64,000 nucleotides of DNA from Bacteroidota bacterium (GCA_018818065.1 JAHISV010000009.1:62001-126000), one strand, 5' to 3'. Positions 52,187-62,568 are shown, counted from the stretch's first letter. Notes: a model not told the origin generated them from the letters alone. Numbers and translations are program-made.

Positions 52187-54022
52187 TTATCGTTTTTTAA
52201 TTTTAATAATACCGGCAACCGGCACCTTAATCTCTTCCAGTCCTTTATTAAGTCTGTCTGAATAGGAAAGCTGCAGATCACCAAGACAGTTATAAACATT
52301 GATGGAAACATTTCCCAAATCTTTAGCGATGTTAAGGACTACTGAGCCCGTCATCTTTCCATTTAGAATATTTATTTCAGAATAGAATTCGTCTAAATTT
52401 ATGACTCTATCCGAATAAAGTCCGAAAATGATTTTACCTTCACTTTGCGCCGAGAGGAGAGGATACCCAAGTGAAGCACCATAAGGAATAAATTGGCTCG
52501 ATAGAAGTACCTCGCGGTTATCCAACCAATACTTTGTAAGAAATTCCACCATTTTATAGTGGTCAGCCGATAATTCACTTATCTTTACTGACAACTGTGG
52601 TACACTAAACATAACATTAAGCATTTGTAACGCTGCTGATTCAACAGGTTCATCTTTATTCCACATCAGCATATCAGAGTGCACAGCCGTATTGCCTGAA
52701 GTCAATTTCAAATCTGTGGTTCTTATTCTATTGAAAATATAGGAATCAGGACAATCGCCTGCACGGAACATGTTACCATATTTACGCATCAATGGGCCAA
52801 TGTATGATTGCCTGAACTCAATAAGAATATCGGGGTTCAATTTGTGAAGACTGCTCGTAATGTCGGTGAGTAAACGATCAACTGCCTCATTAACAGAGGC
52901 ATAATCTCTGCCATTATCAATAGTTAACTCAGTATCATCATAAGCGATAAATTCATCAACGAAGTCGAGTTTGAATCCATCGAGATTCCACTCTTTTACG
53001 GCATTCTCATAGGTTGATATTAGAAACTCCCTGACATCAGGATAACGAGGATCAAGAGTATAGCTTCCACCCCATTCACCTCCCCAGTAAGTGAGATACT
53101 TTCCCTCAAACTTTTTAAAATTTTCAGCTTTATCCCCAATGTATGGAACCGAATACCAGAGCATGAACTTCATTCCAATATCATGAACCTTCTGAACAAA
53201 TTCTTTCATATTTGGTATTCTTTCCGGTTTCCAATCTCCCGTAAAGGAATAACCTCGGTTGCTGTCAAGGGTTTGCCAGCCATCGTCAATAATTATAGTT
53301 TCGTAACCAAGTCTTTTTGCCAGACGGCATTGTTCCAACAAATCTTCAACAACAAGATTTTGATGAAATGAATACCATGAGGAATACATGGGAAGTTTTG
53401 CCTGTTCCGGGACTGCAACGGGTTTACAATCAGGGAATTCCTCCCACCAGTCTGATACATCCTGAAGACATTCACTGAAATGAATTTCTCTTGTATCTAA
53501 TCGAATGTAAGTAGTATAACTTTTCAGTGGAGACGTTTTCTCTCTAAAGAGTTTGATTTCACAAGCAAATGTAGCATCCTCTTCCCTTAAACCTGCGGAT
53601 AAGGTAATTGTATTAAGGGCATCAGAACAGGCAAAGGTAAGTTGGTTTTCATCATCATAACTTACAAGAGACATCACCGGCGCGTTATTTGTTGTTCTCG
53701 AAGTTATTTTTGCGTTACTACTCCAATTTGGATAAAGAAATTTTTGATAAGACGAATTACTTTTCCAGAGAGTACTGATGTTTATCACAGGTACATCCCA
53801 GGTAATCGTTATAGCTCCGGGGACTGCCTCCCTATCTGAAATTAGCTCAAACTTGTATGTTAGAATTCCATTTACATCCGAAATCAAATTGAGATTTGCC
53901 ATGAATGGTTCAACAGCACCTTCAATCTTAAGCTCAGGTTTTAAATGCATCACAGAACTCTGAGCAATATTGTTTGACAGAAAAGACAAAAGGATTATTA
54001 TTGTAGAAAATATCTTTCTCAT
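52187..54022 (-). CDS. GH36-type alpha-galactosidase (clan GH-D), exported
   Basis: 611 residues with a signal peptide (MRKIFSTIIILLSFLSNNIA). After an N-terminal beta-sandwich, the barrel has ETIIIDDGWQTLDSNRG, FMLWYSVPYIG, nucleophile Asp353 (GFKLDFVDEF) and acid/base Asp423 (MFRAGDCPDS), the retaining clan GH-D pair. It should release terminal alpha-galactosyl (or similar) residues in the periplasm. Its start overlaps the stop of the upstream GH97 gene by 4 bp and the downstream GH97 begins 17 bp after its stop, so the three act as one operon. Confidence 0.9.
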   Translation of the reverse strand: MRKIFSTIIILLSFLSNNIAQSSVMHLKPELKIEGAVEPFMANLNLISDVNGILTYKFELISDREAVPGAITITWDVPVINISTLWKSNSSYQKFLYPNWSSNAKITSRTTNNAPVMSLVSYDDENQLTFACSDALNTITLSAGLREEDATFACEIKLFREKTSPLKSYTTYIRLDTREIHFSECLQDVSDWWEEFPDCKPVAVPEQAKLPMYSSWYSFHQNLVVEDLLEQCRLAKRLGYETIIIDDGWQTLDSNRGYSFTGDWKPERIPNMKEFVQKVHDIGMKFMLWYSVPYIGDKAENFKKFEGKYLTYWGGEWGGSYTLDPRYPDVREFLISTYENAVKEWNLDGFKLDFVDEFIAYDDTELTIDNGRDYASVNEAVDRLLTDITSSLHKLNPDILIEFRQSYIGPLMRKYGNMFRAGDCPDSYIFNRIRTTDLKLTSGNTAVHSDMLMWNKDEPVESAALQMLNVMFSVPQLSVKISELSADHYKMVEFLTKYWLDNREVLLSSQFIPYGASLGYPLLSAQSEGKIIFGLYSDRVINLDEFYSEINILNGKMTGSVVLNIAKDLGNVSINVYNCLGDLQLSYSDRLNKGLEEIKVPVAGIIKIKKR

Positions 54023-55971
54023 TTTGCTTCCTTCTTTTTAATTATCGCTGCCCAACCGCCACCTTCAGCCATATTAATTTTAATGGTGTCATCATTTTTA
54101 ATATTCATTGATTGCTTCTTGTAATCTTCTGCATTCCGGTCGGAATTAATACCATCCTGAAAACTCAACATTTCATGATTACCATCTGGCAGAAACTCAA
54201 CCTTAACCTCAATAGATCTTTTACTCCAATTGGTCATCGCCCCCAGGTACCAAACATTATCCTTCTCCCTTGCAATAAGAATATACTCACCAATTTTTGC
54301 ATCTAAAACAATTGTTCTATCCCAAACTGTTGGTACTAAAGATATGAAGTCAGTACACTCCTGATTTTTTCTGTAATTCGTAGGTGAATCTGCGAGCATC
54401 TGTAGAGGGCTTTCATAAACAACATACATAGCCAATTGATGGCATCTTGTTCCCATGCTCATTGGTTTTTTAAATACAAAGTTGAAATTGTCCTTTGCAG
54501 CATTTATCATGGCACCGGGAGTGAAATCCATAGGACCTGTCACCATTCTTGTAAACGGCAGCATCAGTTCATGATCCGGAGACATCTCACTCTTCCATTT
54601 GTAATTCTCCAGCCCTTTAACTCCCTCTCGTGTTATAACATTTGGATAGGTTCTGGACAAACCACGCGGCGTGTAAGCACCATGAAAATTAACAAGTAAT
54701 TTTCTTTTAGCGCATTCCCGGGCAACTTTATAATAGTAATTAACCATCCATTGATCATCACGCTGCATAAAATCAACTTTAATTCCCTTAATCCCCCACT
54801 TATGAAACTGGTCGAGAGTTTCATATAATTGGTCATCAAATGTTTTCCAGATTACCCATAAAATAATACCAACATTTTTAGATTTGCCATACTTAACCAG
54901 TTCCGGAATATTAATATCAGGATTCACATCAAGAAGGTTGCCAAGTTTGTACCATCCCTCATCGAGTATTATATATTCAATCGAGTTTTCGGAAGCGAAA
55001 TCAATATAATTTTTATATGTATCAGTATTCAGTCCCGCCTTATAGTCCACTCCGGAAATGTTATTATAATTCCACCAATCCCAGGCAACTTTGCCCGGTT
55101 TTATCCATGAAGTCTCTTCAATTCTGTTTGGGGCAGCAAGTTTAAAGATCAACTCAGATTCAACCAATTCTTTATCTTCACGCGCAATAACAAATGCCCT
55201 CCATGGTAAAGATCTTGTACCCTTGGTTTTTGCGATATAATTTTCACGGCTGAGAACAATTGGATCTCTGTCCCTTTTTAATCCCTCTTCCTTAACAACT
55301 TTTGCATGCAATCCCCTTAATGAGGATGAACCGGTACCGGAATAATAGAGTGCAGGATAGTCTTCCAGATCAGCCTCAGCAAGTAATATTTTACATGAAT
55401 CAGAATGAACAACAAGCGCAGGCAGGCTGCAAAATTGACTGTCCGATAAATCACTCAGAATACGCTTTTCAAAAATCCGCTCCTGATGCGAAATAAAACT
55501 TTTTTCCTCAGGAAAATAAATAGTTGAATTCTTAGTAAAATTTATCTCTACCCTTTCATCCTCAACTATAATTTCTCCATCCAACATTGATTCTATTCTG
55601 TAAGCAAATCCATCATTATATAATCTAAATCGAGCAATATAGTGTTTGGTAGAAAGTATTAATTCGTTGTAATGATTTCTTATTTCAGAATTCTTCCTCG
55701 GGACAACCGGATGTAGTATTTCATCAACTGTAGTCTTCTCAAAGTTATAATCTGTTAACTCCTCTGAAAGTCCTGCTTTTTCCCCTATTTTAAGATCGAG
55801 ATGAGAATTACTAATGACTTCATTATTGTCGACAAACAGAGAGAATGCTACGTGATCATTTACTATAATTTTGAGAAAAATTGATCCATCTGGGGAGTTT
55901 AGATCCTGTGTTGAAGCATAAGTTGAGATTTGTAGTAAAAACAAAATAAATACTGAAATGAATTTGAACAA
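54019..55971 (-). CDS. GH97 glycosidase, retaining (alpha-galactosidase-like) residue set
   Basis: About 650 residues from TTG at 55971, chosen because GAGGGA lies 3 nt upstream and the product then begins with a normal signal peptide (FKFISVFILFLLQISTYA). A TTG 81 bp earlier gives a longer, less likely leader. GH97 features are WWNYNNISGVDYKAGLNTD, nucleophile Asp400 in KGIKVDFMQRDDQ, and NFHGAYTPRGLSRTYPN, where Gly replaces the Glu of inverting members. This is the set known from retaining GH97 alpha-galactosidases. It heads the glycosidase operon and is coupled to the GH36 gene by ATGA. Confidence 0.9.
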   Translation of the reverse strand: MFKFISVFILFLLQISTYASTQDLNSPDGSIFLKIIVNDHVAFSLFVDNNEVISNSHLDLKIGEKAGLSEELTDYNFEKTTVDEILHPVVPRKNSEIRNHYNELILSTKHYIARFRLYNDGFAYRIESMLDGEIIVEDERVEINFTKNSTIYFPEEKSFISHQERIFEKRILSDLSDSQFCSLPALVVHSDSCKILLAEADLEDYPALYYSGTGSSSLRGLHAKVVKEEGLKRDRDPIVLSRENYIAKTKGTRSLPWRAFVIAREDKELVESELIFKLAAPNRIEETSWIKPGKVAWDWWNYNNISGVDYKAGLNTDTYKNYIDFASENSIEYIILDEGWYKLGNLLDVNPDINIPELVKYGKSKNVGIILWVIWKTFDDQLYETLDQFHKWGIKGIKVDFMQRDDQWMVNYYYKVARECAKRKLLVNFHGAYTPRGLSRTYPNVITREGVKGLENYKWKSEMSPDHELMLPFTRMVTGPMDFTPGAMINAAKDNFNFVFKKPMSMGTRCHQLAMYVVYESPLQMLADSPTNYRKNQECTDFISLVPTVWDRTIVLDAKIGEYILIAREKDNVWYLGAMTNWSKRSIEVKVEFLPDGNHEMLSFQDGINSDRNAEDYKKQSMNIKNDDTIKINMAEGGGWAAIIKKKEAK

Positions 55972-56185
55972 ATGTCCCTCCGTCAAAAAAAGAAATCCCA
56001 CTATCAATCTAAAAAGATATTTCAAATAAAAAAAATCTTCCTTTATTAGCAAATTCCGGGGATAAAAATCCCAAAAACTAATTGTATTTACCTATGTTAA
56101 AAAATCTAAAAGTTAAGATGACACTTAATGTTGAACTTTTTGCTTTAAAAAAAAATTATTACTGTAGAATCAAATTAGATGAGAA

Positions 56186-59100
56186 ATGTCAAACAATTAC
56201 GAAAGTAAAAGCAAGGCAGAACTAATTAGCGAAATTACTTCTCTTAAAAGAAGTTTGACACGAAAAAGGAATGAACTGCAAAGGGAAAAATCATTAAAAA
56301 GTCCAGGAATCAGTAATTGTGTGGATGATCTTTTTGATCAATCTCCACTGGCAACATTCATTATATCAGCTAATGGTAATATCGAATATACCAATCCGCA
56401 ATTCACAACGCTCTTTGGCTACACATCTGAAGATGTACCGGACGCTAAAACATGGTTTAAACTGGCGTACCCCGATAGTAAATATCGAACAAAACTATTA
56501 AATGCCTGGAGGAAAGATGTTGAGGAGGCTGGACAAAATCCTATTCCTTCCAGAACTTTTAAAGTACGAGCCAAGGATAATACCGTTAAACAGATAAAGT
56601 TCAATGTTATCTTTGACGAATCCGGACAACAAGTAGTTTTTATGGAAGATATTACAAAACTCTCTGGTTATGAATCTTTATTAAAAGAGAGTGATAAAAA
56701 AATGAGGGAAATTTTTAATAATACAGATGATTCCATCTACCTATGGAGTTTTGAAAATAATAAAGCTGGTAACTGCCTTGAAGTAAATGAGAAAGCTTGT
56801 AAGCTTCTTGAATATTCTAAGAAAGAATTCTCTCAATTAACTCCCTTCGATATACTGGCTAAAAAATATCATAAAAATTTAACGGAATTTTTATCCACTT
56901 TGTCAAAAAAACGGAAAGGATTTCTTGAGGGAGAACATGTTTCCAAATCCGGGAAAAGAATTCCCGTTGAAATAAGTGTGAGAACATTCAGACAAAATGG
57001 AAGGAAGGTCTTGCTTTCCATATCCCGCGATGTGAGTGAAAGGAAAAAGATTCAATCTAAAATTCTTGAAAGTGAACGTAAATTCAGAACACTTATTGAT
57101 GAGTCCCCTTTTTCTATTGAAATTTACGACGACAAGGGTATGATGGTTCACACCAACCATTCCTGGGAAGAATTGTGGTTACGTGATAAGGAAGCCTACA
57201 TAAATAAATACAATATTCTGAAAGATCCTATATCAAAAAAATTGGGACTGCTGCCCAGATTAAAAGAGGCATATAGCGGAATAAAAGGAATTGTTGATCT
57301 GACTATGGTTGACTTACCCGATCTGTTGCCCGTTAAAAAAGTGCTTCGTACAAATTTCTATCCAATATTTAACGATGATGAAAAAGTAAGCCATGTGGTT
57401 GTTGTTAATGAGGATTTTACTGATCTGGCTAATACCGAGAATGAGTTAATGTCCAGCGAGGAAAAATTCCGAAGCATAGTTGAAAATTCGCTCTCCGGAA
57501 TAATGATTATTGATAATAAGTTCAAAATAACCTATGCCAACAAACAGCTATCCCAAATAACTAAATATTCACTTGACGAATTATCAGGTATGGATTTTAG
57601 GATATTGCTCGATAGGGAATATAAACAACTTGTCTCGGATCGATATCAAGAAAGGCAGAGAGGTAAAAACATTCCGAATCAATACGAATTACAAATAGTT
57701 CGTAAAGACGGGGCTCTCCGATGGTTAGAATTGACTTCAACGATAATTAAAACCCGTGATGGAATTCCCTCTACTATTGCTCAGGTTATCGATATAACAG
57801 ATACAAAAAATTCAATGGCGGCAATTTCTGCCAGTGAAGAACGCTTTCGTATGATTATGGAACAATCACCAGTATCAATGCAAATATTCAATGTGGATGG
57901 TTCGCTGCTAAGAGTAAATAAAGCATGGTATGATTTATGGGATATGAAAGAGAGTGAAGCAATTATTGAGGGTTACGATCTGCTTAATGACAAGCAGGCA
58001 GCTTCTAATGGACTTAAGGACGCTTTTCTGAAGGCCTGCAACGGACATTCAATTGATATACCCGAAATGCATTATATACCTGCAAATAGTAATCTGCCAG
58101 GCAGGGAACGACTCCTTCATTGCAAGATTTACCCGCTTAAGGATGAACGCAAAAAAGTTAAATTCGTGGTGATGATAAACGAGGATATTACTGACAGAAA
58201 GAAGACTGAAGTAGCACTGATTGCCAGCGAAGAAAAGTACAGAAGCCTTTACGAAAATGCCAATGTTGGAATTTTCAGTTCAACACTCGATTGTGAATTT
58301 TTACTGGCAAATCCAGCTATGGTTAAGATGCTTGGTTTCGATTCTTTCGAGGACTTAAAAATGTTCAATAACGAGTTGAAATGTTTTATTGACGAAGAAC
58401 ATATGAAACTCATAAGAAAAACCCTGCTTGCAAAGGGCGAAATACATGGTATGGAAACAAAATTAAAAATGAAAAGCGGGAAAAAAATAGTTGTTTTACT
58501 GAACGCTAAGGCAATTAATAATAAAAGAAGGCAGATTGAATATTTCGAGGGGATTGTTGAAGATATTTCCGAAAGAATAGAAGCTGAGAAGGCTATAATT
58601 GCTGCAAAAGAAGAAGCTGAAAAATCAGACAGGCTTAAATCTGAGTTCCTCGCTCAGGTCTCACACGAGATACGAACACCGGTTAATACTATTTTAAGTT
58701 TCTCGGGACTTATTTCCGAGGAACTGGACGACATTATGCCGGAAGATCTGCGCCCCAGTTTTGGAATAATGAGCAATGCCGGCAGAAGAATAATACGTAC
58801 AATTGACCTGATACTAAATATGTCTGAAGTTCAGACGGGGACTTATGAACCGCTTATGAAAGAGATTCATCTCTTCGATGATGTTCTTTACGATCTATAT
58901 CTTGAGTACTTATCAGCTGCAAAAGAGAAAGAATTATCACTGATAATACATAATCATGTTAATTCCTCTCTTGTTATCGGCGATGAATATACAGTCTCTC
59001 AAATATTTAACAACCTTATCAATAATGCTATTAAGTATACCCACAGGGGTAGAGTTGAGATTAATCTTGGTAGAGATTCTGAAAAACAATTATTCATTGA

Positions 59101-59347
59101 AATTAGTGATACGGGTATTGGAATTGCAAAAAACTATATGCCCAATATTTTTGAACCGTTCTCGCAGGAAGACCAGGGCTATACAAGAAGGTTTGAAGGT
59201 AACGGACTTGGGCTTGCCCTGGTAAAAAAATATTGCGAACTGAACCATGCACAAATTTTTGTTGAAAGCGTCAAAGGAAAAGGAAGTACTTTTAGAATCG
59301 TATTTGAAAAAATTGAAATTTTACGCAAGAAGTTGCAGCAGGAGTAG
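56186..59347 (+). CDS. Multi-PAS sensor histidine kinase
   Basis: 1053 residues, cytosolic with no membrane span. A short coiled-coil start (to about 40) is followed by about six PAS/PAC domains (for example DQSPLATFIISANGNIEYTN near 52, IVENSLSGIMIIDNKFKITY near 430 and NANVGIFSSTLDCEFLLANP near 690). Then come a HisKA domain with phospho-His827 (LAQVSHEIRTPVN) and a complete HATPase (NNLINNAIKYTH, DTGIGIA, GNGLGLALVKKYC). No receiver domain or dedicated regulator is attached. Input may be redox, light or ligand through the PAS set; no cofactor residue is obvious. It is divergent from the glycosidase operon and ends at a terminator. Confidence 0.93.
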   Translation: MSNNYESKSKAELISEITSLKRSLTRKRNELQREKSLKSPGISNCVDDLFDQSPLATFIISANGNIEYTNPQFTTLFGYTSEDVPDAKTWFKLAYPDSKYRTKLLNAWRKDVEEAGQNPIPSRTFKVRAKDNTVKQIKFNVIFDESGQQVVFMEDITKLSGYESLLKESDKKMREIFNNTDDSIYLWSFENNKAGNCLEVNEKACKLLEYSKKEFSQLTPFDILAKKYHKNLTEFLSTLSKKRKGFLEGEHVSKSGKRIPVEISVRTFRQNGRKVLLSISRDVSERKKIQSKILESERKFRTLIDESPFSIEIYDDKGMMVHTNHSWEELWLRDKEAYINKYNILKDPISKKLGLLPRLKEAYSGIKGIVDLTMVDLPDLLPVKKVLRTNFYPIFNDDEKVSHVVVVNEDFTDLANTENELMSSEEKFRSIVENSLSGIMIIDNKFKITYANKQLSQITKYSLDELSGMDFRILLDREYKQLVSDRYQERQRGKNIPNQYELQIVRKDGALRWLELTSTIIKTRDGIPSTIAQVIDITDTKNSMAAISASEERFRMIMEQSPVSMQIFNVDGSLLRVNKAWYDLWDMKESEAIIEGYDLLNDKQAASNGLKDAFLKACNGHSIDIPEMHYIPANSNLPGRERLLHCKIYPLKDERKKVKFVVMINEDITDRKKTEVALIASEEKYRSLYENANVGIFSSTLDCEFLLANPAMVKMLGFDSFEDLKMFNNELKCFIDEEHMKLIRKTLLAKGEIHGMETKLKMKSGKKIVVLLNAKAINNKRRQIEYFEGIVEDISERIEAEKAIIAAKEEAEKSDRLKSEFLAQVSHEIRTPVNTILSFSGLISEELDDIMPEDLRPSFGIMSNAGRRIIRTIDLILNMSEVQTGTYEPLMKEIHLFDDVLYDLYLEYLSAAKEKELSLIIHNHVNSSLVIGDEYTVSQIFNNLINNAIKYTHRGRVEINLGRDSEKQLFIEISDTGIGIAKNYMPNIFEPFSQEDQGYTRRFEGNGLGLALVKKYCELNHAQIFVESVKGKGSTFRIVFEKIEILRKKLQQE

Positions 59348-59420
59348 GTCTTTGATAGCATAACAAAACCAGCTTTGCTTACATTTAACTATTTTTTTTC
59401 ATTTCTTTAAAACAAAAAAA

Positions 59421-59445
59421 CCTTTCCAAATCTGGAAAGGTTTTT
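59421..59445 (+). terminator. Intrinsic terminator after the PAS kinase
   Basis: Stem CCTTTCCA (59421-59428) with TGGAAAGG (59433-59440) and a 4-nt loop, extended by A/T pairs and followed by five T. It also faces the 3' end of tRNA-Val on the other strand, where the A run becomes a T run, so it may work both ways. Confidence 0.85.
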
Positions 59446-59450
59446 CTTTG

Positions 59451-59525
59451 TGGGAGCTATAGGACTCGAACCTATGACCCTCGCCTTGTAAGGGCGATGC
59501 TCTGAACCAACTGAGCTAAGCTCCC
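59451..59525 (-). tRNA. tRNA-Val (anticodon TAC)
   Basis: Minus strand: acceptor GGGAGCT/AGCTCCC, D arm AGCTCAGTTGGTTCAGAGC, anticodon stem TCGCC/GGCGA with loop CTTACAA (anticodon TAC), T arm with GGTTCGAGTCC. CCA is not encoded. Confidence 0.95.
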
Positions 59526-59670
59526 GTTTTACCTGCGTCATAATGTAAAAAATAACGAGCCTAATTATATAGCTTTTAGAAAAATTTTGCAAGAGAAAAT
59601 TTGCAAAATCTATTATAATTCTCACTTAAAACAATACTAAAGAGGTAATAAAGTATTCAGTTCTTAGTAA

Positions 59671-59702
59671 TCATCATACCCTGCTTAGGCAGGGTATGAT
59701 GA
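59671..59702 (-). terminator. Perfect 14-bp hairpin after the [FeFe]-hydrogenase/chemoreceptor gene
   Basis: TCATCATACCCTGC (59671-59684) pairs perfectly with GCAGGGTATGATGA (59689-59702) around a TTAG loop. It lies 5 bp beyond the chemoreceptor stop on the minus strand. There is no strong T run, so it may work as an RNA-stabilising or Rho-assisted element rather than a classic terminator. Confidence 0.6.
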
Positions 59703-59707
59703 AAGAA

Positions 59708-62020
59708 TTAATTATTATAAGTAGCCAGCTGATTTTCCTTCACCTCATCAATCTTAAATTCAGAGACAAGTGACCTCAGTTTGTAGGTAAGATCATTCAA
59801 TGTTTCTGCGGAACCCGAGAGTTGAGTAATACCGGCAGAGGATTCTCTGGTAATATTCACTATTGTCTCGATACTCGTGTTTATCTGATCAGCTCTTTGA
59901 GATTGAGATTCGCTATTATTTGCTACTTTACTAACAGCCTCAACTACTTTCGAAGAACCAGACAATATTTCTTCGAGTGATTTACCGGCCAATATTGACT
60001 CATCTTTACCTTTTGAAACTTCCTCTGTTCCCGATTCAATTGATTTAACAGCAGTATGAGTCTCATCAATTATCGATTTAATCATACTAGATATCTCACT
60101 GGTAGCTTTTGATGTTCGCTCGGCAAGTTTTCTTACCTCGTCAGCTACTACAGCAAATCCTCTTCCCTGCTCGCCAGCGCGTGCTGCTTCAATTGCGGCA
60201 TTTAAGGCTAAAAGATTTGTCTGGTCAGCAATATCATCAATCACCTGAATTATCTCGCCAATTTTATCAGTACTTCCGCCCAGTCGCTCAATTATAGCAG
60301 CAGCTTCTGATACAACTCTGTCAATTTTTATCATTCCTTCGATTGTATTGTTTACAATCTTACTTCCTTCTACGGCAGATTGTCCAGCTTTACCAGCTAC
60401 ATCAGCTGCCAAACTTGCCGAGGCATGTGTATCAAGAATTGTTGAAGTCACCTGCTCTATAAAAGCTGAAACTTCCTGCGACTTAGTATTTTGCTCCAGA
60501 TTTCCCTCTGCCATTTGTCTTGATGTACTAACTATCTCATTGGAGGTATCTTCTGTTCTTAATACAACCTCATTCAACTCTCCAACTAAATTGCGAAAAT
60601 GTCCAACTGCCTCGTTAAATTCCTTAAACAAACCAGCTACGTCACTATCTCCCTCGTCATAAAATCTAACTGTAAGATCGCCTTTGGCAAACTGGTGTAT
60701 CATTGACATATTTGAGAGAATAAATTCCTGGATATTTTCAAGATAATGGTGGCAATTTTCTTTTTTGTTGAGACCATTATGGATGGCAATTGCCATTTTT
60801 TCGCAACTATCGTACCCACAAGCGGCACAATCTTTATAATCTTTTTCTTCACGTTTATTTAATGCCTTGTAAATCGCATCAAAGTCAATCTTGCTCGGAA
60901 TTTTTATTTCTGATAAATATTTTTGAGAATGATCAACATATTTTCTGTCATAAAGTCCTTTTTCCCATCTGCTATCAACTAACTTTCTAATTTTTTTAAG
61001 ATCAGTTTTTTTACTGTATTTAGTCTTATATTTTTCCTGCATTTGTAGATTTCGTTTTTCAACATGATGTTCAATCTCATCCATTGACTTACTTCTGTCT
61101 GTACCTGTTCCACCATTGCATCCAGCTTCACAATTCAGACAATCGATCAGCAAAGGATTGAATCCTTTTTGAATACTTTCTGGTAATTCGTTCAGATAAT
61201 GGTAGATAACCTCTGGTCCTTCAATTTTTCTGGTTAGGTTTTCAATTCCCGGGTGTTCTCTCTCTGCAGTCCGTAATAATCCACCGGGTGTTGAAAATAA
61301 TACCGCTCTTTCTGCTGATGGATTATCGTAATCAACTTCTGCAAAACGATTTAAATTTATTTTCTCTTTCTCAATATATTCTTTAATCTTTTTCATTGTA
61401 ACGTTATAGTCACCCATTCCAACTTCTTCAAATTCACGCTTCTTGGCGATACAAGGTGAGATAATAACAGTTTTGTGTGAAGAATATTCTTTATAATATT
61501 TCTTCACCATTTTAATAGTGTGCATCATTGGGCTATCAGCAGGCGCCAGATATTTAATTAATTCTGGTTTATAAATTTCAACGTAGCTTACAATTGCAGG
61601 GCACGGCTGTGCTATAATGCATTTGGGACCATTTTCCTTTACATGCTCAAGATAAGATTTAACGGTGAGTTCCGCACCAAAACTAACATCAAAGTTGGCC
61701 TTTACCCCCAGTGATTTTAACCACCCGTTAAATTTCAAATACATATTCGGGAAATTAGAAGATACAGCAGGGGCAACAACTGAGACCATTTTAACACCCT
61801 TACGCAGGTCATTCAACCATAATTCAAAATCATCAACTCCGGTTCGTGCGCCATGTGTGCAGGCATCAATACATTGTCCGCAGCCAATGCACAGTTCAGA
61901 ATTTAACTCAACATAATCTCCATTAGCATTATTGCAATATTTTACCGGACAGACAGAGATGCATTGATGACAATTAATGCATTTAGATTCATCTACATTT
62001 ACAACTTGAGATAGATTCAT
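59708..62020 (-). CDS. Soluble chemoreceptor with sensory [FeFe]-hydrogenase-like input domain
   Basis: 770 residues, no membrane segment. Two 4Fe-4S ferredoxin motifs (C14/17/20/24 and C44/47/50/54), then an Fe-only hydrogenase large-subunit domain with the four H-cluster Cys positions: C140 (AQPCPAIV), C190 (SPCIAKK), C297 and C301 (NCEAGCNGG). In catalytic enzymes the first motif is TSCCP; here it is AQPCP, so the proton-relay Cys is missing. A four-Cys FeS domain follows (C398, C401, C406, C423), then HAMP-like and the methyl-accepting signalling domain with the canonical tip ([20 protein letters not shown]). This is the chemotaxis-linked sensory group of [FeFe] hydrogenases, presumed to report H2 or redox state to CheA. 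ATG is followed by no signal peptide. Confidence 0.93.
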   Translation of the reverse strand: MNLSQVVNVDESKCINCHQCISVCPVKYCNNANGDYVELNSELCIGCGQCIDACTHGARTGVDDFELWLNDLRKGVKMVSVVAPAVSSNFPNMYLKFNGWLKSLGVKANFDVSFGAELTVKSYLEHVKENGPKCIIAQPCPAIVSYVEIYKPELIKYLAPADSPMMHTIKMVKKYYKEYSSHKTVIISPCIAKKREFEEVGMGDYNVTMKKIKEYIEKEKINLNRFAEVDYDNPSAERAVLFSTPGGLLRTAEREHPGIENLTRKIEGPEVIYHYLNELPESIQKGFNPLLIDCLNCEAGCNGGTGTDRSKSMDEIEHHVEKRNLQMQEKYKTKYSKKTDLKKIRKLVDSRWEKGLYDRKYVDHSQKYLSEIKIPSKIDFDAIYKALNKREEKDYKDCAACGYDSCEKMAIAIHNGLNKKENCHHYLENIQEFILSNMSMIHQFAKGDLTVRFYDEGDSDVAGLFKEFNEAVGHFRNLVGELNEVVLRTEDTSNEIVSTSRQMAEGNLEQNTKSQEVSAFIEQVTSTILDTHASASLAADVAGKAGQSAVEGSKIVNNTIEGMIKIDRVVSEAAAIIERLGGSTDKIGEIIQVIDDIADQTNLLALNAAIEAARAGEQGRGFAVVADEVRKLAERTSKATSEISSMIKSIIDETHTAVKSIESGTEEVSKGKDESILAGKSLEEILSGSSKVVEAVSKVANNSESQSQRADQINTSIETIVNITRESSAGITQLSGSAETLNDLTYKLRSLVSEFKIDEVKENQLATYNN

Positions 62021-62568
62021 AATATTTACCAGTTTAGTTCAAAAGTATTTTACGATATAGCATTTCTTGTTCTTTACTTGCTAGCTCCACTTATAATGAA
62101 GAGTTGGCTTATATATAGTTTCCTTACTGAATGAAGGAAAATCAACACACAGACTAATTTTTTCTATAAACGAAAATATATTGGTTTTAAAACTGGATTT
62201 TGAGTTGTTAAGCAAGCGTGAGAATGCAATTTTACACTTTAAATGTTGCAAGAGGTAAATAATATGTAAGATATGTCCGAACATTATTTTTTTTATCTAC
62301 TATAATTTTTCTATAAAAACACTTTGTTATCCAGACTATCGAAAAAATGTAGTATTAGTTTATGCCCTAAAGTAATAAAAGTGGATTTTTGAGAATTGTT
62401 GATAATCCTTAAAACTGGATAAAAGGAAAAATTCAAGGAAATTGTGGGCAAAAATCAAACAAAGGAAGGATCAAATATATTATTTGAAGATAAAGGAAAT
62501 ATTAAAACTAATATTCTAAGAGAAAGAATAATACAACTAATTTATAGAATCACCAAAAAACTCTTTTG
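62021..62568. other. Long AT-rich intergenic region
   Basis: 548 bp between the hydrogenase-type chemoreceptor and tRNA-Gly. I find no credible gene; a 67-codon frame on the minus strand (62081-62284) has no ribosome site or recognisable motif. Four 9-mers resemble DnaA boxes (TTATCTACT 62293, TTATCCAGA 62327, and on the other strand TTATCAACA 62405 and TTATCCAGT 62422), but none is a perfect TTATCCACA and no replication gene is near. The chemoreceptor promoter must be here. Confidence 0.5.

Noticed and set aside
59708-62020. Catalytic [FeFe] hydrogenase
   Set aside because: The first H-cluster motif lacks the proton-relay Cys and the domain is fused to a chemoreceptor output; a sensory role fits better.
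62081-62284. 67-codon minus-strand frame in the long intergenic region
   Set aside because: No ribosome site, low-complexity Lys/Ser/Phe content and no recognisable motif.
62281-62430. Chromosomal replication origin
   Set aside because: Only imperfect boxes, no replication or ribosomal marker gene nearby, and the flanks are a chemoreceptor and a tRNA; kept only as a low-interest observation.
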